Positions 1 to 9,983 of a stretch of DNA of 64,000 nt are shown here, piece after piece; position 1 is the first letter of the stretch; the number at the start of each line of letters is the position of its first letter. This DNA comes from Candidatus Zixiibacteriota bacterium (GTDB lineage Bacteria; Zixibacteria; MSB-5A5; GN15; FEB-12): contig JAJRQO010000008.1 of assembly GCA_024280215.1 (NCBI GenBank), positions 1-64,000 on the forward strand, in the 5' to 3' direction. The translations under genes were made by a program, and so were the position numbers. The notes beneath the pieces were generated by a model. The model ran no database searches, had not been told where the DNA came from, and saw nothing but the letters and a program-made list of their open reading frames with translations.

Positions 1-114
1 GAATGGGATTTGATAACTCGAAACACACAATTGACCGTTTCAGGTCTATATTATTGGACTGTTGAAACAGATGGCGTTGAAACTCAAATTGGCAAACTTG
101 TCATTATTATGTAA
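1..114 (+). CDS. C-terminal end of a secreted protein (partial)
   Basis: An open frame runs in from the left edge and stops with TAA at 112-114. The 37 visible residues (start EWDLITRNTQ, end GKLVIIM) match the extreme C-terminus of the next gene almost position for position (DEWDMITRNTQ ... GKFVILM). This gene is therefore the upstream member of a tandem paralogous pair. Such ends, with a GLYYW/GLYYF strand followed by GKxVIxM, resemble the last strands of FlgD-like or Por-secretion-type C-terminal beta modules of FCB bacteria. The body of the protein lies outside the window. Confidence 0.8.
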   Translation, partial: EWDLITRNTQLTVSGLYYWTVETDGVETQIGKLVIIM

Positions 115-117
115 TTT

Positions 118-2745
118 ATGAAGTATTTTAACTATACAAAAAACCGTTATATCTATTTCCTTATAACGGTTTTTTCTTTTGTTTTCCTAAGTGATTTATC
201 GCAAGCAAGAGAATTGAACCCAAAATATGATCTATTAGGCAAAAAGCAAAACTCCTATGCTTCTGCCACCGATCCTATTGTCTATTATGCAGTGCATAAC
301 CGTGGCAATTTGCAACTTTCTATTGCCAATAATGGAACCTTTGGTTCTTTTGGTGGAACTGTTACCGATGTTTTCACCAACGAAGTTGTACAATCGTGTA
401 TTTACCCGAAAAATTCAGATTTAGTTTATTTATGGGTGGGTGCTTTATGGATTGGTGCGGTTGTTGGACGCGATACATTAGTCTCTTGTGGTACGGAGGA
501 CTTTTATTCTGTACAAGAATTTTGGCCAAACCCAAATGATAGTTTTAATCTGTTGTCAATTGATGAAGGTTCTCCATTCTATTCTGATGATGCTTTTTCT
601 GAAGAAGATATTATTTGTGTCTACTATGACACTGTTACAAATGTAAATTTAACTGGGACAGACCAAACCAACAGAGTTCACAAACCCCTAAATATAAAAG
701 TCACCCAACGTTCAATGGCTTGGAGTTATGAATATGCTGACGATTTTATTTTATTTGATTTACAAATAGAAAATATTGGTAATGTAAAATTAGAAGAAGT
801 TTACATGGGGATTTTTGTTGATGGTGATGCTTGGCACACGACAAGAAATGGTCCAGAAGGTTGGAATGATGATATCGTTGGGTTCAAAAGAGAATTTCCG
901 GCTCCTGAAGGTAACGGTTTTATTGATACGGTAAATATTGCCTACAATGCTGACAATGATGGTGATCCGACCAATGGTGCTTGGGATGATAAGTCACCAA
1001 GATCAGTTGTTGGCACAAGAGTCATTCGTACACCATCGGATTCTCTTAATTATTCATTTAATTGGTGGCGAATTGATTATAGCGAACCAAATAATGATTT
1101 TGGTCCTCGAAAAATTGGAACAATCTCTGACCCGTTCCGTGAAATGAGTGAAGGAAGACTTGGAACAGCAATTAGTGATCGTGACAAGTATTATGTCCTC
1201 AGACATAAAGAATTTGACTACGACCTTCTCACTACTGCTGTCGACCATACACTAGAGGGTTATCAACCTCCTCCTAAAGATGCAAATATTTATGCTAATG
1301 GCTGGGACACTCGTTATCTCTTATCATTTGGACCTTTTAATATCAATCCAGGTGAAAACTTACCAATCACTTTTGCCGCTGTAGCCGGTGAGAATTTTCA
1401 TCGTGACCCAGATGCTTTCTCTACTCATAACCCATTGAGTCCAAGAGTCTTTTATGATAAATTAGATTTTTCATCCATTGCTGCAAATTCAAGATGGGCA
1501 TCATGGGTATATGACAACCCAGGTGTTGATACGGATGGCGATGGATATTTCGGCAAAATTAGAGTAAGCTGTTTTGATTCGACATTAGTAACGATTGACA
1601 CTATTATTAATGAAATTGATACGAGTATTTCATATTATAAATACGATCAGTGCGACACATCTTTTTATGAGGGTGATGGAGTTCCAGATTTTAAAGGTGC
1701 TTCTCCCCCACCATCTCCTGATTTTTGGATTGAACCAGGGATTGGAGAACTTACAATACGGTTTAATGGATTACGTTCAGAGAATGCCAAAGACCAATTT
1801 TCGGGAAGTGAAGATTTTGAAGGGTATCGAGTTTATATCGGTCGTGATAATTCTCCATCAAGTTATTCGGTTGTATCATCTTTTGATCAAGAAAACTATA
1901 ACAAATATGTATATAACACAAACAAACTACCTCGTGCAGGCTTTGAACTACTTGATGTTCCGTTTTTAATTGATTCACTCCGTTTTCTTTATGGAGATTC
2001 CGCAAACGATTTGTCATTTAATCCTGAATTTTATAATCGCAGTAATTTGTTTGTACATCCTGATTTTCCCGATTCAATATTTTATTTTGAAGCACAGGAT
2101 TACAACGTCTCAATCCTTGGTGTAGATACTGATTTGAAGAAACGGTATCCGAATCAACCGTTTCCATCATCTTTAAATCCAGACTCAGCAAATGCAGATG
2201 AATTAACTGATGACGGTTATTTGAAATATTATGAATACGAACTAACAATCAAGGACCTTCTCCCAACCGTAGAGTGGTGGGTGAATGTCACCGCCTTCGA
2301 TTATGGTTCCCCAGAAGTTGGATTGGCTTCACTCGAATCGTCTCTCTCTCTACATGGACAAAGTGCATTCCCATTGTATTCAGCAGATGCTATTGCGGCA
2401 AAGAACTATGATAATATTTATGTCTATCCTAACCCGTATAGAATAGATGGCAATTATCGCAAGCTTGGTTTTGAAGGAAGAACAAAAAAAGATAGACCAG
2501 ATAATCGAGCAAGACAGCTTCATTTTGCAAATATTCCACCAGTCTGCACAATAAAAATATTCTCTTTAGATGGCGACTTAATTAAAAAAATTGATCATAA
2601 TACATCTGATTCTGACCCAAATTCAAGTCACGATGAATGGGATATGATTACCAGAAATACTCAGGAAATTGTTTCAGGATTATACTATTTTGTTATTGAA
2701 TGGGATACAGGTTCATTTATAGGTAAGTTTGTTATACTCATGTAG
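118..2745 (+). CDS. Large secreted/surface protein with Por- or FlgD-like C-terminal module
   Basis: An 875-residue protein. It has an N-terminal signal peptide (basic start, then a hydrophobic stretch at about 12-28 ending near SQA-RE). The long Asp/Tyr/Asn-rich body has no catalytic motif I recognise. A C-terminal beta module of about 90 residues begins at YPNPYR (about 785) and ends GKFVILM, like C-terminal sorting or anchoring modules of FCB secreted proteins. An acidic loop DTDGDGYFGK near residue 467 looks able to bind calcium. The start lies 3 nt after the stop of the upstream paralogue, so the two are probably co-transcribed. The role is probably structural or adhesive on the cell surface; the specific function is unknown. 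The gene converges with and overlaps the MFS gene by 8 nt. Confidence 0.75.
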   Translation: MKYFNYTKNRYIYFLITVFSFVFLSDLSQARELNPKYDLLGKKQNSYASATDPIVYYAVHNRGNLQLSIANNGTFGSFGGTVTDVFTNEVVQSCIYPKNSDLVYLWVGALWIGAVVGRDTLVSCGTEDFYSVQEFWPNPNDSFNLLSIDEGSPFYSDDAFSEEDIICVYYDTVTNVNLTGTDQTNRVHKPLNIKVTQRSMAWSYEYADDFILFDLQIENIGNVKLEEVYMGIFVDGDAWHTTRNGPEGWNDDIVGFKREFPAPEGNGFIDTVNIAYNADNDGDPTNGAWDDKSPRSVVGTRVIRTPSDSLNYSFNWWRIDYSEPNNDFGPRKIGTISDPFREMSEGRLGTAISDRDKYYVLRHKEFDYDLLTTAVDHTLEGYQPPPKDANIYANGWDTRYLLSFGPFNINPGENLPITFAAVAGENFHRDPDAFSTHNPLSPRVFYDKLDFSSIAANSRWASWVYDNPGVDTDGDGYFGKIRVSCFDSTLVTIDTIINEIDTSISYYKYDQCDTSFYEGDGVPDFKGASPPPSPDFWIEPGIGELTIRFNGLRSENAKDQFSGSEDFEGYRVYIGRDNSPSSYSVVSSFDQENYNKYVYNTNKLPRAGFELLDVPFLIDSLRFLYGDSANDLSFNPEFYNRSNLFVHPDFPDSIFYFEAQDYNVSILGVDTDLKKRYPNQPFPSSLNPDSANADELTDDGYLKYYEYELTIKDLLPTVEWWVNVTAFDYGSPEVGLASLESSLSLHGQSAFPLYSADAIAAKNYDNIYVYPNPYRIDGNYRKLGFEGRTKKDRPDNRARQLHFANIPPVCTIKIFSLDGDLIKKIDHNTSDSDPNSSHDEWDMITRNTQEIVSGLYYFVIEWDTGSFIGKFVILM

Positions 2746-3967
2746 CTGATTTATTTTGATTTAATTCTTTTGGCAAACGTTTCGCAAATAACAAATACCC
2801 CACTCCAGTAATGATAGCAAGTGATGAAATCAACATCCACGCCATTAACGGGTTTCCCGCATACCTTTCAAGTAAGAAACCTCCGTACATAGGGCCAAAA
2901 GACCATCCAGAAGCGACGAAGAAGCCGAAGATGCCCATATATCTTCCCATGCGACCTTCGGGTGCCATTTTAGATGTTAAAGCGAGTGATGGTGGTGACA
3001 TGAACATCTCCCCGATTGTCACAATCACAATAGCGATTAAGAAATAAGAAAAAGACGAAACCAGCCCAACTACGCTATATCCGACCGCATAAATAAATGC
3101 ACCAACAGAAAGTTGGAATGTGAAGGTTTTGTGTTGAAGCATTTTTGTTACAGGAATTTGTAAAGTTCCAACGAGTAATCCATTGAGCGTGTATATCATA
3201 CCAAGTTGGTATTCAGAAATACCAACAATTTCAACGGCATAGACCGAAAATGTCGCTATGAGTTGTGCGACGACAAGATACAATATAAATATTAAAATAG
3301 AATGAATTGCCAAGTCAGGGTCATCTTTGATAGCAATTAAATCTTTTAATCTAAACTTATCATTATTGGCTACAGTATTGGGTGTTTTAAGGTATAAAGC
3401 AAATACAACACCAGATATTATTGTAACAACAGATGCTATAACAAAAAGTAACCCATAGGAGTAACTTGCCATATAACCACCAATAGCAGGTCCAACAGCC
3501 CAACCTAAATTGCCAGCCGAACGGGTAATTGCGTAACCCTCGAGCCTTTTCTCTGGTGGTAATATATCCGAAACCATTGCATTGGCAGAAGGATGAAAAA
3601 CCGCACCGAAGATAGAATTTATAACAAGAAATCCTGCGACCCACCCAAACCCTAAATCATACAAGATAGCAATTGCCATTCCCGCAAATGCAATTCCTCT
3701 AATAATTTGAGTATGTACAAGTAGATATCTACGTTGAATTCTATCGGCAATTTCTCCTCCAACCAGTTGAAATGTTGAGCGAATAAGTGCCATAACACCG
3801 AAGAACAACCCGATTTCAAAAAGAGAAAGACCAATAACACGGCTAAAATAAATTGATATAAATGGAATTGCAACTGCAAATCCCATCGCTCCCACAAACC
3901 ATCCCAAAGCTAAGACCCAAAGATCCCGATCAAATTCATTTACAAATAATTTAACACGTTTAACCAT
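2738..3967 (-). CDS. MFS transporter
   Basis: A 409-residue integral membrane protein with about 12 predicted transmembrane helices in two halves of six. The loop between helices 2 and 3 reads GGEIADRIQRRYLL, the MFS motif A (GxxaDrxxrr). The second half has related glycine-rich segments such as GRMGRYMGIFGF. This makes it a major facilitator superfamily secondary transporter of the inner membrane, most like drug/metabolite exporters. The substrate cannot be read from the sequence. ATG start. The 3' end overlaps the converging secreted-protein gene, so no separate terminator is available between them. Confidence 0.85.
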   Translation of the reverse strand: MVKRVKLFVNEFDRDLWVLALGWFVGAMGFAVAIPFISIYFSRVIGLSLFEIGLFFGVMALIRSTFQLVGGEIADRIQRRYLLVHTQIIRGIAFAGMAIAILYDLGFGWVAGFLVINSIFGAVFHPSANAMVSDILPPEKRLEGYAITRSAGNLGWAVGPAIGGYMASYSYGLLFVIASVVTIISGVVFALYLKTPNTVANNDKFRLKDLIAIKDDPDLAIHSILIFILYLVVAQLIATFSVYAVEIVGISEYQLGMIYTLNGLLVGTLQIPVTKMLQHKTFTFQLSVGAFIYAVGYSVVGLVSSFSYFLIAIVIVTIGEMFMSPPSLALTSKMAPEGRMGRYMGIFGFFVASGWSFGPMYGGFLLERYAGNPLMAWMLISSLAIITGVGYLLFAKRLPKELNQNKSAT

Positions 3968-4002
3968 TTTTTAATATAGAGCAAGAAGTAGTTATAACAA
4001 AC

Positions 4003-4026
4003 AAAAAAGCCCGCATGAGCGGGCTT
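4003..4026 (-). terminator. Rho-independent terminator after the kinase gene
   Basis: On the minus strand an 8-bp stem AAGCCCGC/GCGGGCTT (4007-4014 with 4019-4026) and a four-base loop are followed by a T-rich run. It lies 19 nt beyond the kinase stop codon and upstream of the MFS start, so it ends the phosphatase-kinase transcript. Confidence 0.85.
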
Positions 4027-4044
4027 ATAAATAACATATCTAAA

Positions 4045-7026
4045 TTATGTCGTAAGCATTGCCAATCTTTCCTTCGTGTCTGTAAGTACTTTAAATTCAA
4101 TATCGGCATCTCCCCAGTATCTTAAAACTTCCTTATATCTTTTAATAGCTTCTTCTGTATTTTCTAAATGTTCATAAGCGTAACCAGCGTAATATTGAAG
4201 TGTAAGATAGGTAGATGCATTTGATGTTTCACGCTCGCCTTCAATAAACGGAAGAATTTTGTCCAAACCTTTTTGATAATCTCCTAATTCAATTTCTATT
4301 TGCCCTATTTGTCTATCTGAATTTGAGTTTGGACTTTTTTCATTCATTTCAATTAATAATGCTAAACTTTTTGCTGTATCTTTAATTGCTCCTGCATCAT
4401 AAATCTCTATCATAATATCAGAAATATACCAGAGGTTAGATGGAACTCTTGATTTAAATGTCTCTAAGACTTTGATAAAGTCAGGGCGAAGCTTAGGAGC
4501 ATAAGAACTGTCAATTGAAATAACTGATAGGTAATATTCAAAGTTCTGGAATGACGGATACCATTTATTACCTTCCTGATAATACTTAATAGCCTCTTTC
4601 TTTCTACCAAAATAATTATTGTACCTTCCTAAAGAGTTATAAGAAGTACTAATAAGAGTACTATCATTCATCAACAACGACTCATTAAGAGCTTTCTTAC
4701 GATAGACAAAACTTTGTTCTATTTTCCCTTCCCAAATAGAAAGATTCGACATATTAAAATAATAATTGCTCATCAGAAGTTTATCATTTGAGTGGTTTCT
4801 TTTTATCATCTCTAAATACTGACGAGCTTTGTTAAAGTCTCTTTTCTTGATGTACATAGAATAGAGATTATCCAAGACATTTGCATTATTAGGGAATTTA
4901 TCTAAAACTTCTAAGTTCGTTAGAATAGCATCATCAAGTCTGCCCAAACGAGTTTGAATAAGAGCGATAACTCGTAACGCATCGGGTGAATCTGGATGAT
5001 ATTTTTTTGTAAGTTCCGCATATGAAAGAGCTTCATCATATTTTTTTAAATTTATATAAATTTGAGAAAACTGAAGAAGTGCTAAATGGAATGCCGGATC
5101 AATTTCCAAAGCTTTATTTAAATGTTCAAATGCCTTTGTTGTATCCTGATTAAATGCATTTACTAAGATACCAAAGATAGTTTGTCCTTCTTTATCATCA
5201 GGGAACTGCTCAACAAACGATTCCATTTTGACATAACCGTTATTGAAATTCTTTTCAAGCCAGATTTCTGTATATACATTTAATAGTGTTTTTTCTCTAA
5301 GAGGAAGTGAAGCTTCTCTTTCTTTAGCTAATTTAAAGTATGTAAGACCTTTTTGTTGTCTACCACTAAATACGGATGTCATAGCAATTCGCATGTAAGG
5401 CAATGCAAATGAGGAGTCTATTTCGATTGCTCTATTAAATTTCTCAAGAGCTAAATCATCGGTACCTAATCCAAAAAGCTCCATACCTTCAAGATAATAT
5501 TTGTATGCCTCAGGAGAAGAAGTGAATTGTGAAACTGACATGTCATTTTGGAATTCATCTTGCATATTCAAATCAATTGCAATTTTAACAGTTAGGCTAT
5601 CAATAAGCTCAAAAGGGTCAGCACCAATAACTTTTTGAGTTTTTAAAATAGTACCATTTTTGACATCAATAATCCTGGCATCAATTCTTATTTTATCACC
5701 TAATTTGTAATAAGACCCAGACAAGACATGTATTGCCCCAAGTGTTCCAGCTGCTTTTACACTTTCATCAAATGTATGTGAGTCTCTTTCTTCAGGAGGA
5801 AAACAATCCTGTACTCTTTTTTGTGAAATTATTTTAACTGATTGAGATTGCACCAAATCAGTAACTAAAATTTCAGGCAAACCTGTTTCGAGCCAATCAA
5901 GTTCGGAGTCGCCTGTTTTATTTTCAAAGCCTAAAATCGCAAGTGAATTCCCTTTTGCCTGCACTTCACTCGTTGTATCGATATAAATTAGAGGTGAATC
6001 AATAAAAAACCAAAGTACAACTATAACTGCAACTATACCTAAAGCCCAATAAGATTTTCTGGATACTTTTATTTCGATAGTATTTGAGTCAGTTGAAGGT
6101 CTTTCAATCTCGGTTGAAATTGTAAGTGAATCGGTCATGCCAGAGTCATATTGTCTTCGCAGATTTCTTAAGTCTACAACTAAGTCTCTTGTGTCCTGAT
6201 AGCGATCTTCACAGTTTTTTTGTAGGCATTTATCAATAATACGTTCTAACTCAGCAGGGATATTGCTATTTTTTGAACGTGGTTGTTCATGTTTTGTCTC
6301 AAGTATTTTTGCTATTGTCGAAACTTGTGTTGGACCAGCAAAAGGAAACTCACCCGTAGCCATTTTATACAGCAATATACCGAAAGAAAAAATATCGGAG
6401 CGCATGTCTACATGTTCACCTTTGGCTTGTTCAGGTGACATATATGTCACCGTCCCGATAATCTTACCTGCTTTGGTAAGTTCATTCTCAGCTGTGTCGG
6501 TATTATCATTGTCAGAATTTTCAAAAATCGGGTCGATTGGTTTTGCTAAACCAAAGTCGAGAATTTTAGGTTCATTCTGTTCGTCTATCATAATATTGTC
6601 AGCTTTAATATCTCTATGTACAATATTAAGTTTATGAGCGGCAGCTAATCCAGTACATATTTTTTCAGCAATGCGAACTATCTTTGGGAGAGTTAGGGAA
6701 TTATCAGTGAAATAATTAGAAAGCTGTTTCCCCTCAATATGCTCCATTACGATATAGTCGATATCTTGTTCACTTTTAGAATCTTTGGTTGTACCGATGT
6801 CATAAATAGCCATGACATTACCATGTGAAATTTGAGCAGCAGTTTTTGCTTCTCGTTTAAATCGTTCCTGCTTTTCATTATTATCAAATGCATCAGAGAG
6901 AAGTATTTTTATAGCAACTTTACGATGTAATTTTTGATCTTCTGCGAGGTAGACAGCACCCATACCACCTTCGCCGATTTTTTCAATAATTTTAAAATGT
7001 GCGAATGATTGTCCGTTTTCCAACAT
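4045..7026 (-). CDS. Membrane Ser/Thr protein kinase with TPR sensor region
   Basis: A 993-residue Hanks-type (PknB-like) kinase. The kinase domain covers about 10-285 and is complete: glycine loop IGEGGMGAVYLAED, Lys40 in VAIKIL, catalytic HRDIKADN, metal-binding DFGLA and activation segment GTVTYMSPEQAKGE. One transmembrane helix lies at about 327-345. After it comes a TolB-N/FlgO-like domain (about 358-465, FENKTGDSELDWLETGLPE). At least eight TPR-type helical repeats fill the rest. The predicted topology is a cytoplasmic kinase with an extracytoplasmic TPR region that senses or scaffolds. It starts 4 nt downstream of the FHA-PP2C phosphatase gene, so kinase and phosphatase are translationally linked and probably act on shared targets. 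Substrates are unknown. Confidence 0.9.
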   Translation of the reverse strand: MLENGQSFAHFKIIEKIGEGGMGAVYLAEDQKLHRKVAIKILLSDAFDNNEKQERFKREAKTAAQISHGNVMAIYDIGTTKDSKSEQDIDYIVMEHIEGKQLSNYFTDNSLTLPKIVRIAEKICTGLAAAHKLNIVHRDIKADNIMIDEQNEPKILDFGLAKPIDPIFENSDNDNTDTAENELTKAGKIIGTVTYMSPEQAKGEHVDMRSDIFSFGILLYKMATGEFPFAGPTQVSTIAKILETKHEQPRSKNSNIPAELERIIDKCLQKNCEDRYQDTRDLVVDLRNLRRQYDSGMTDSLTISTEIERPSTDSNTIEIKVSRKSYWALGIVAVIVVLWFFIDSPLIYIDTTSEVQAKGNSLAILGFENKTGDSELDWLETGLPEILVTDLVQSQSVKIISQKRVQDCFPPEERDSHTFDESVKAAGTLGAIHVLSGSYYKLGDKIRIDARIIDVKNGTILKTQKVIGADPFELIDSLTVKIAIDLNMQDEFQNDMSVSQFTSSPEAYKYYLEGMELFGLGTDDLALEKFNRAIEIDSSFALPYMRIAMTSVFSGRQQKGLTYFKLAKEREASLPLREKTLLNVYTEIWLEKNFNNGYVKMESFVEQFPDDKEGQTIFGILVNAFNQDTTKAFEHLNKALEIDPAFHLALLQFSQIYINLKKYDEALSYAELTKKYHPDSPDALRVIALIQTRLGRLDDAILTNLEVLDKFPNNANVLDNLYSMYIKKRDFNKARQYLEMIKRNHSNDKLLMSNYYFNMSNLSIWEGKIEQSFVYRKKALNESLLMNDSTLISTSYNSLGRYNNYFGRKKEAIKYYQEGNKWYPSFQNFEYYLSVISIDSSYAPKLRPDFIKVLETFKSRVPSNLWYISDIMIEIYDAGAIKDTAKSLALLIEMNEKSPNSNSDRQIGQIEIELGDYQKGLDKILPFIEGERETSNASTYLTLQYYAGYAYEHLENTEEAIKRYKEVLRYWGDADIEFKVLTDTKERLAMLTT

Positions 7027-7030
7027 GCTA

Positions 7031-8671
7031 TTAATTCCTTTTCAATGCCAACATTGTTATATCATCAGATCTTGGCGAATCCATGACATAATCTAATACA
7101 TCTTTCATGACAACATCAATAACTTTTTCAGGTGAAAATTCTGTCATCTTCTTCACTAAAACTTCTAAACGATCATCACCATATAATTCGCCATATTTAT
7201 CAGCTTCCACAACTCCATCTGTGAAGACTAACAACATATCACCATCATTCATCTCAACAGTATCTTCTGTCCAGTCGGCGAAGTCAAATGCCCCAATCAT
7301 AACACCTGATGGTTCAAGATACTTCACCTCTCCCGATTTTTTCAACAGAATAGGAGGATTGTGTCCAGCATTCACAAATGAAAGGGTATGGTTTTTATTG
7401 TCGATAATTCCTATAAAAAGTGTCGCAAAAAGTTCTGGTTTGCTATATCGAACTAATTGAATAGAAACTTTTTTGACCGCATCAATCAAATCAAACTTTG
7501 AATCAGTATATAATATCCGAAATGCTGCTAAAATATTTGACATGAGAAGCGATGCTCCCATCCCCTTCCCACTTACATCGGCAACTAAAAAGAGTAGTCG
7601 CCCATCGGGTAGTTCAGCTATGTCAAAAAGGTCACCACCTACCATCTTACATTGTTCCTGAAAAGAATGCAGAGAATATCCTTTGTAATCAGGACATTTT
7701 TGAAGAAGAAGATTTTTTTGAATTGACGCAGCCTTAGAGAGTTCTGCCTCCATAACTTTCATCTCCTGACGTTCATGAATGAGCTCATAGTTGAGGAGTC
7801 GTGACGCTATTAAGTTGCCAAAAGTAGCAAGAAGTCTGAGGTAATCATTGTTATATCGGTGCAGAGGATTGGTAGTATCAACATATAGTATTCCCAATAC
7901 TTTTTCATCATCAAATAGAGGTACTGCCATAGCTGACTTAATTTCAGAAATGATAATTGACTCTTGTTTGGCAAAACGGTCATCATCTTGTGGATTTATA
8001 AGAATCGAATTTTTTTCGGTTAAAATTTCTGAGATAATAGTTTTAGAAAGATTAAATGAACCTGGAGCTTTGCCACTTGGTAATAAGACCGCGGATGTTA
8101 TCACATCACCTAAGTCCGTACGTGTTAAAATTGCGATTCGTTCAGATGGTATAACTTTTGAAACACATGCAATCGATTTATCAAGCATCGAGTCTTTTGG
8201 TTCAGGGAGTGCTAAAATCTTGGCCATTTCAAACATTGTTGGTAAGACATCGGGAAGTTCAGTCACTTTAGACGGTAAAGGTTTGAGGGCTTCATTGATA
8301 GATAGAAATACTGATTTCTCCGCATCCACTTGAGATAAATTATGTGTAATCGGAACAGCCGCAGATTTAAGTTTGGTTTCATTTGTCGTCGCTTTAAATT
8401 CGACCTGTCCAAACTGGATTAAATCAGTATCATCAAACAAAACTGGTATTGTAAGACGGACACCATTTTTAAAAGTACCATTGCGACTCCCATTATCAGT
8501 TAGCTTAAATGAATTATCTGATTCGGAGTATTCAATAGTAGCGTGATTTCTGGAAACTGTTTTATGAGCAACAACTAAATCGGCATCTTGATTTCTTCCG
8601 ATAGTATACTGCTTATTTTCAAGTGCAAAATTATAAAATCTACTTCCGTCTGTACCAATTAATTTTATCAT
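7031..8671 (-). CDS. FHA-GAF-PP2C (SpoIIE-type) protein phosphatase
   Basis: A 546-residue cytoplasmic three-domain regulator. An FHA domain (about 1-95) carries the phosphothreonine-binding signatures TIGRNQDADL, SRNHATIE and NGSRNGTF. A GAF domain (about 145-300, GILYVDTTNPLH) is a likely ligand sensor. A PP2C/SpoIIE phosphatase domain (about 340-546) has the metal-binding Asp motifs GGDLFD, VADVSGKGMGASL, FTDGVVEA and SDDITML. FHA domains bind phosphothreonine peptides, so the neighbouring kinase, 4 nt downstream, is a natural partner. The phosphatase may reverse its phosphorylations or act on an anti-sigma antagonist as RsbU does. No anti-anti-sigma gene is nearby. Confidence 0.9.
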   Translation of the reverse strand: MIKLIGTDGSRFYNFALENKQYTIGRNQDADLVVAHKTVSRNHATIEYSESDNSFKLTDNGSRNGTFKNGVRLTIPVLFDDTDLIQFGQVEFKATTNETKLKSAAVPITHNLSQVDAEKSVFLSINEALKPLPSKVTELPDVLPTMFEMAKILALPEPKDSMLDKSIACVSKVIPSERIAILTRTDLGDVITSAVLLPSGKAPGSFNLSKTIISEILTEKNSILINPQDDDRFAKQESIIISEIKSAMAVPLFDDEKVLGILYVDTTNPLHRYNNDYLRLLATFGNLIASRLLNYELIHERQEMKVMEAELSKAASIQKNLLLQKCPDYKGYSLHSFQEQCKMVGGDLFDIAELPDGRLLFLVADVSGKGMGASLLMSNILAAFRILYTDSKFDLIDAVKKVSIQLVRYSKPELFATLFIGIIDNKNHTLSFVNAGHNPPILLKKSGEVKYLEPSGVMIGAFDFADWTEDTVEMNDGDMLLVFTDGVVEADKYGELYGDDRLEVLVKKMTEFSPEKVIDVVMKDVLDYVMDSPRSDDITMLALKRN

Positions 8672-8710
8672 AGTTAACTTATCTGTTATCTTTCAGGTTG
8701 TATATATTTA

Positions 8711-9889
8711 TTACGAAGATTCTTTTGAAATGTTATGAACTATTTTCTTAAACCCATCAATCGGATACTTGTCCCATCCATTACATGCCATCTGCTTTAT
8801 TTGTTTTTCAATATGCATCTTTTTAAGAAGTAATGCAAATGCAATTGCCTCGGAATTGTTTTTTATTGGGTGAGCCGTTTGTGAATCGAGAAGAAATTTC
8901 CTGTTAAGTGGCGAAAATGGACCTATTGCGGGATCTGCTATAAACATCGGTAACCCCAGCCCAACAGCCCAGTTCGACCTTTCATGCGATGGAGACATAA
9001 AAAAATCAAACTGATGAAAGAAATGTGAGGTAAATTTATTTTCATTTTGACGATTATTAAATTGAACTATCGTTAATTTCGGAAGTGTATCGGATAAATT
9101 AGCAAGAGAGTTAATCTTAAGAGCAGTAGAATCAATTATAGGTAAAATAGCATGAATTGATTTTTCTAACAAACCATCTTTTTTTACAAAAACAAACGCT
9201 TTCCCTTTGTTTAATAGATGTGAAACGACCGCATGAACGATAGCCTCAACATGATGCTTGGGTTCAGCTCCTGAGCTGATAAAACAACCCGTCAACGAGG
9301 TTTCATCCTCAAATCGTTTCATACGAGCATGAAAGGCAGACTCTGCTATCTGTCTTATTGACGGCTCAATACAAAGTCCAGTAACAATAATTTGTTCTTT
9401 TTTGTACTTTGATAAAAATGGTTGTCCCGCAGATTTAATCGGTACATAAACTTTTTTAGCACCCGAAACGACCGCTTCATGTGGTGTAATTAGTTCGCCA
9501 TGTTGGTAGGATACTTTTGTATGTTTTCTTAAGATTGACACAAGCAGTGGATGAGCAACTAATAAAGGCTTAGAATTTTGATAAAACTGTTTATTAAGTT
9601 GCATACCAAGTAACTTTATCAAAATAGAATCTTTTTCGTAGCTGTTCTTTTGCCTTAATTGTTTATATAGCCTATTTATAAAAGTATTTTTCCCACTATG
9701 TGAATATAAGAAACGAACTAACTGCCATAATTTTAAGGTAAGCCCCGAAGCATGGTCGAAGACAGAATATTTCAAATAAGTTAATTCACTATCTCCATCA
9801 CGATTTATTTCGTCAATAATACCATCCAAATAGAATGGGTGTCCACGACCGATTTCAGTATATAAGAATTCTATTTTTTTCTTAGGCAT
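8711..9889 (-). CDS. GT-B-fold glycosyltransferase-like protein
   Basis: A 392-residue protein without signal peptide. The N-terminal strand-loop EIGRGHPFYLDGI resembles the glycine/histidine loop of MurG/MGDG-synthase/UDP-GlcNAc-epimerase-like GT-B enzymes (G-x-G-H). The C-terminal half carries SPSHERSNWAVGLGLPMF, an E/G-rich nucleotide-sugar site of the kind where a glycan transferase selects the donor. I assign it only as GT-B-like; donor and acceptor are unknown. It is transcribed divergently from the glycan operon starting at 10051, which supports an envelope role. It lies 39 nt upstream of the phosphatase gene on the same strand and could be co-transcribed with it. Confidence 0.55.
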   Translation of the reverse strand: MPKKKIEFLYTEIGRGHPFYLDGIIDEINRDGDSELTYLKYSVFDHASGLTLKLWQLVRFLYSHSGKNTFINRLYKQLRQKNSYEKDSILIKLLGMQLNKQFYQNSKPLLVAHPLLVSILRKHTKVSYQHGELITPHEAVVSGAKKVYVPIKSAGQPFLSKYKKEQIIVTGLCIEPSIRQIAESAFHARMKRFEDETSLTGCFISSGAEPKHHVEAIVHAVVSHLLNKGKAFVFVKKDGLLEKSIHAILPIIDSTALKINSLANLSDTLPKLTIVQFNNRQNENKFTSHFFHQFDFFMSPSHERSNWAVGLGLPMFIADPAIGPFSPLNRKFLLDSQTAHPIKNNSEAIAFALLLKKMHIEKQIKQMACNGWDKYPIDGFKKIVHNISKESS

Positions 9890-9983
9890 AGCCTAAGATA
9901 TATCAGAAAAGTTATAAGAAAAAGACATTTTTCCACTTCTTATGGAACTGACTATAAATTTGACTGTTTTAGATTATTAGTTG

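Noticed and set aside
1595-1969. 124-residue frame inside the secreted-protein gene
   Set aside because: It is out of frame within a well-supported gene and carries no start signal or motif.
7848-8333. 161-residue plus-strand ORF opposite the FHA-PP2C gene
   Set aside because: It is entirely antisense to a recognised gene and has low-complexity Ser/Ile composition typical of a shadow frame.
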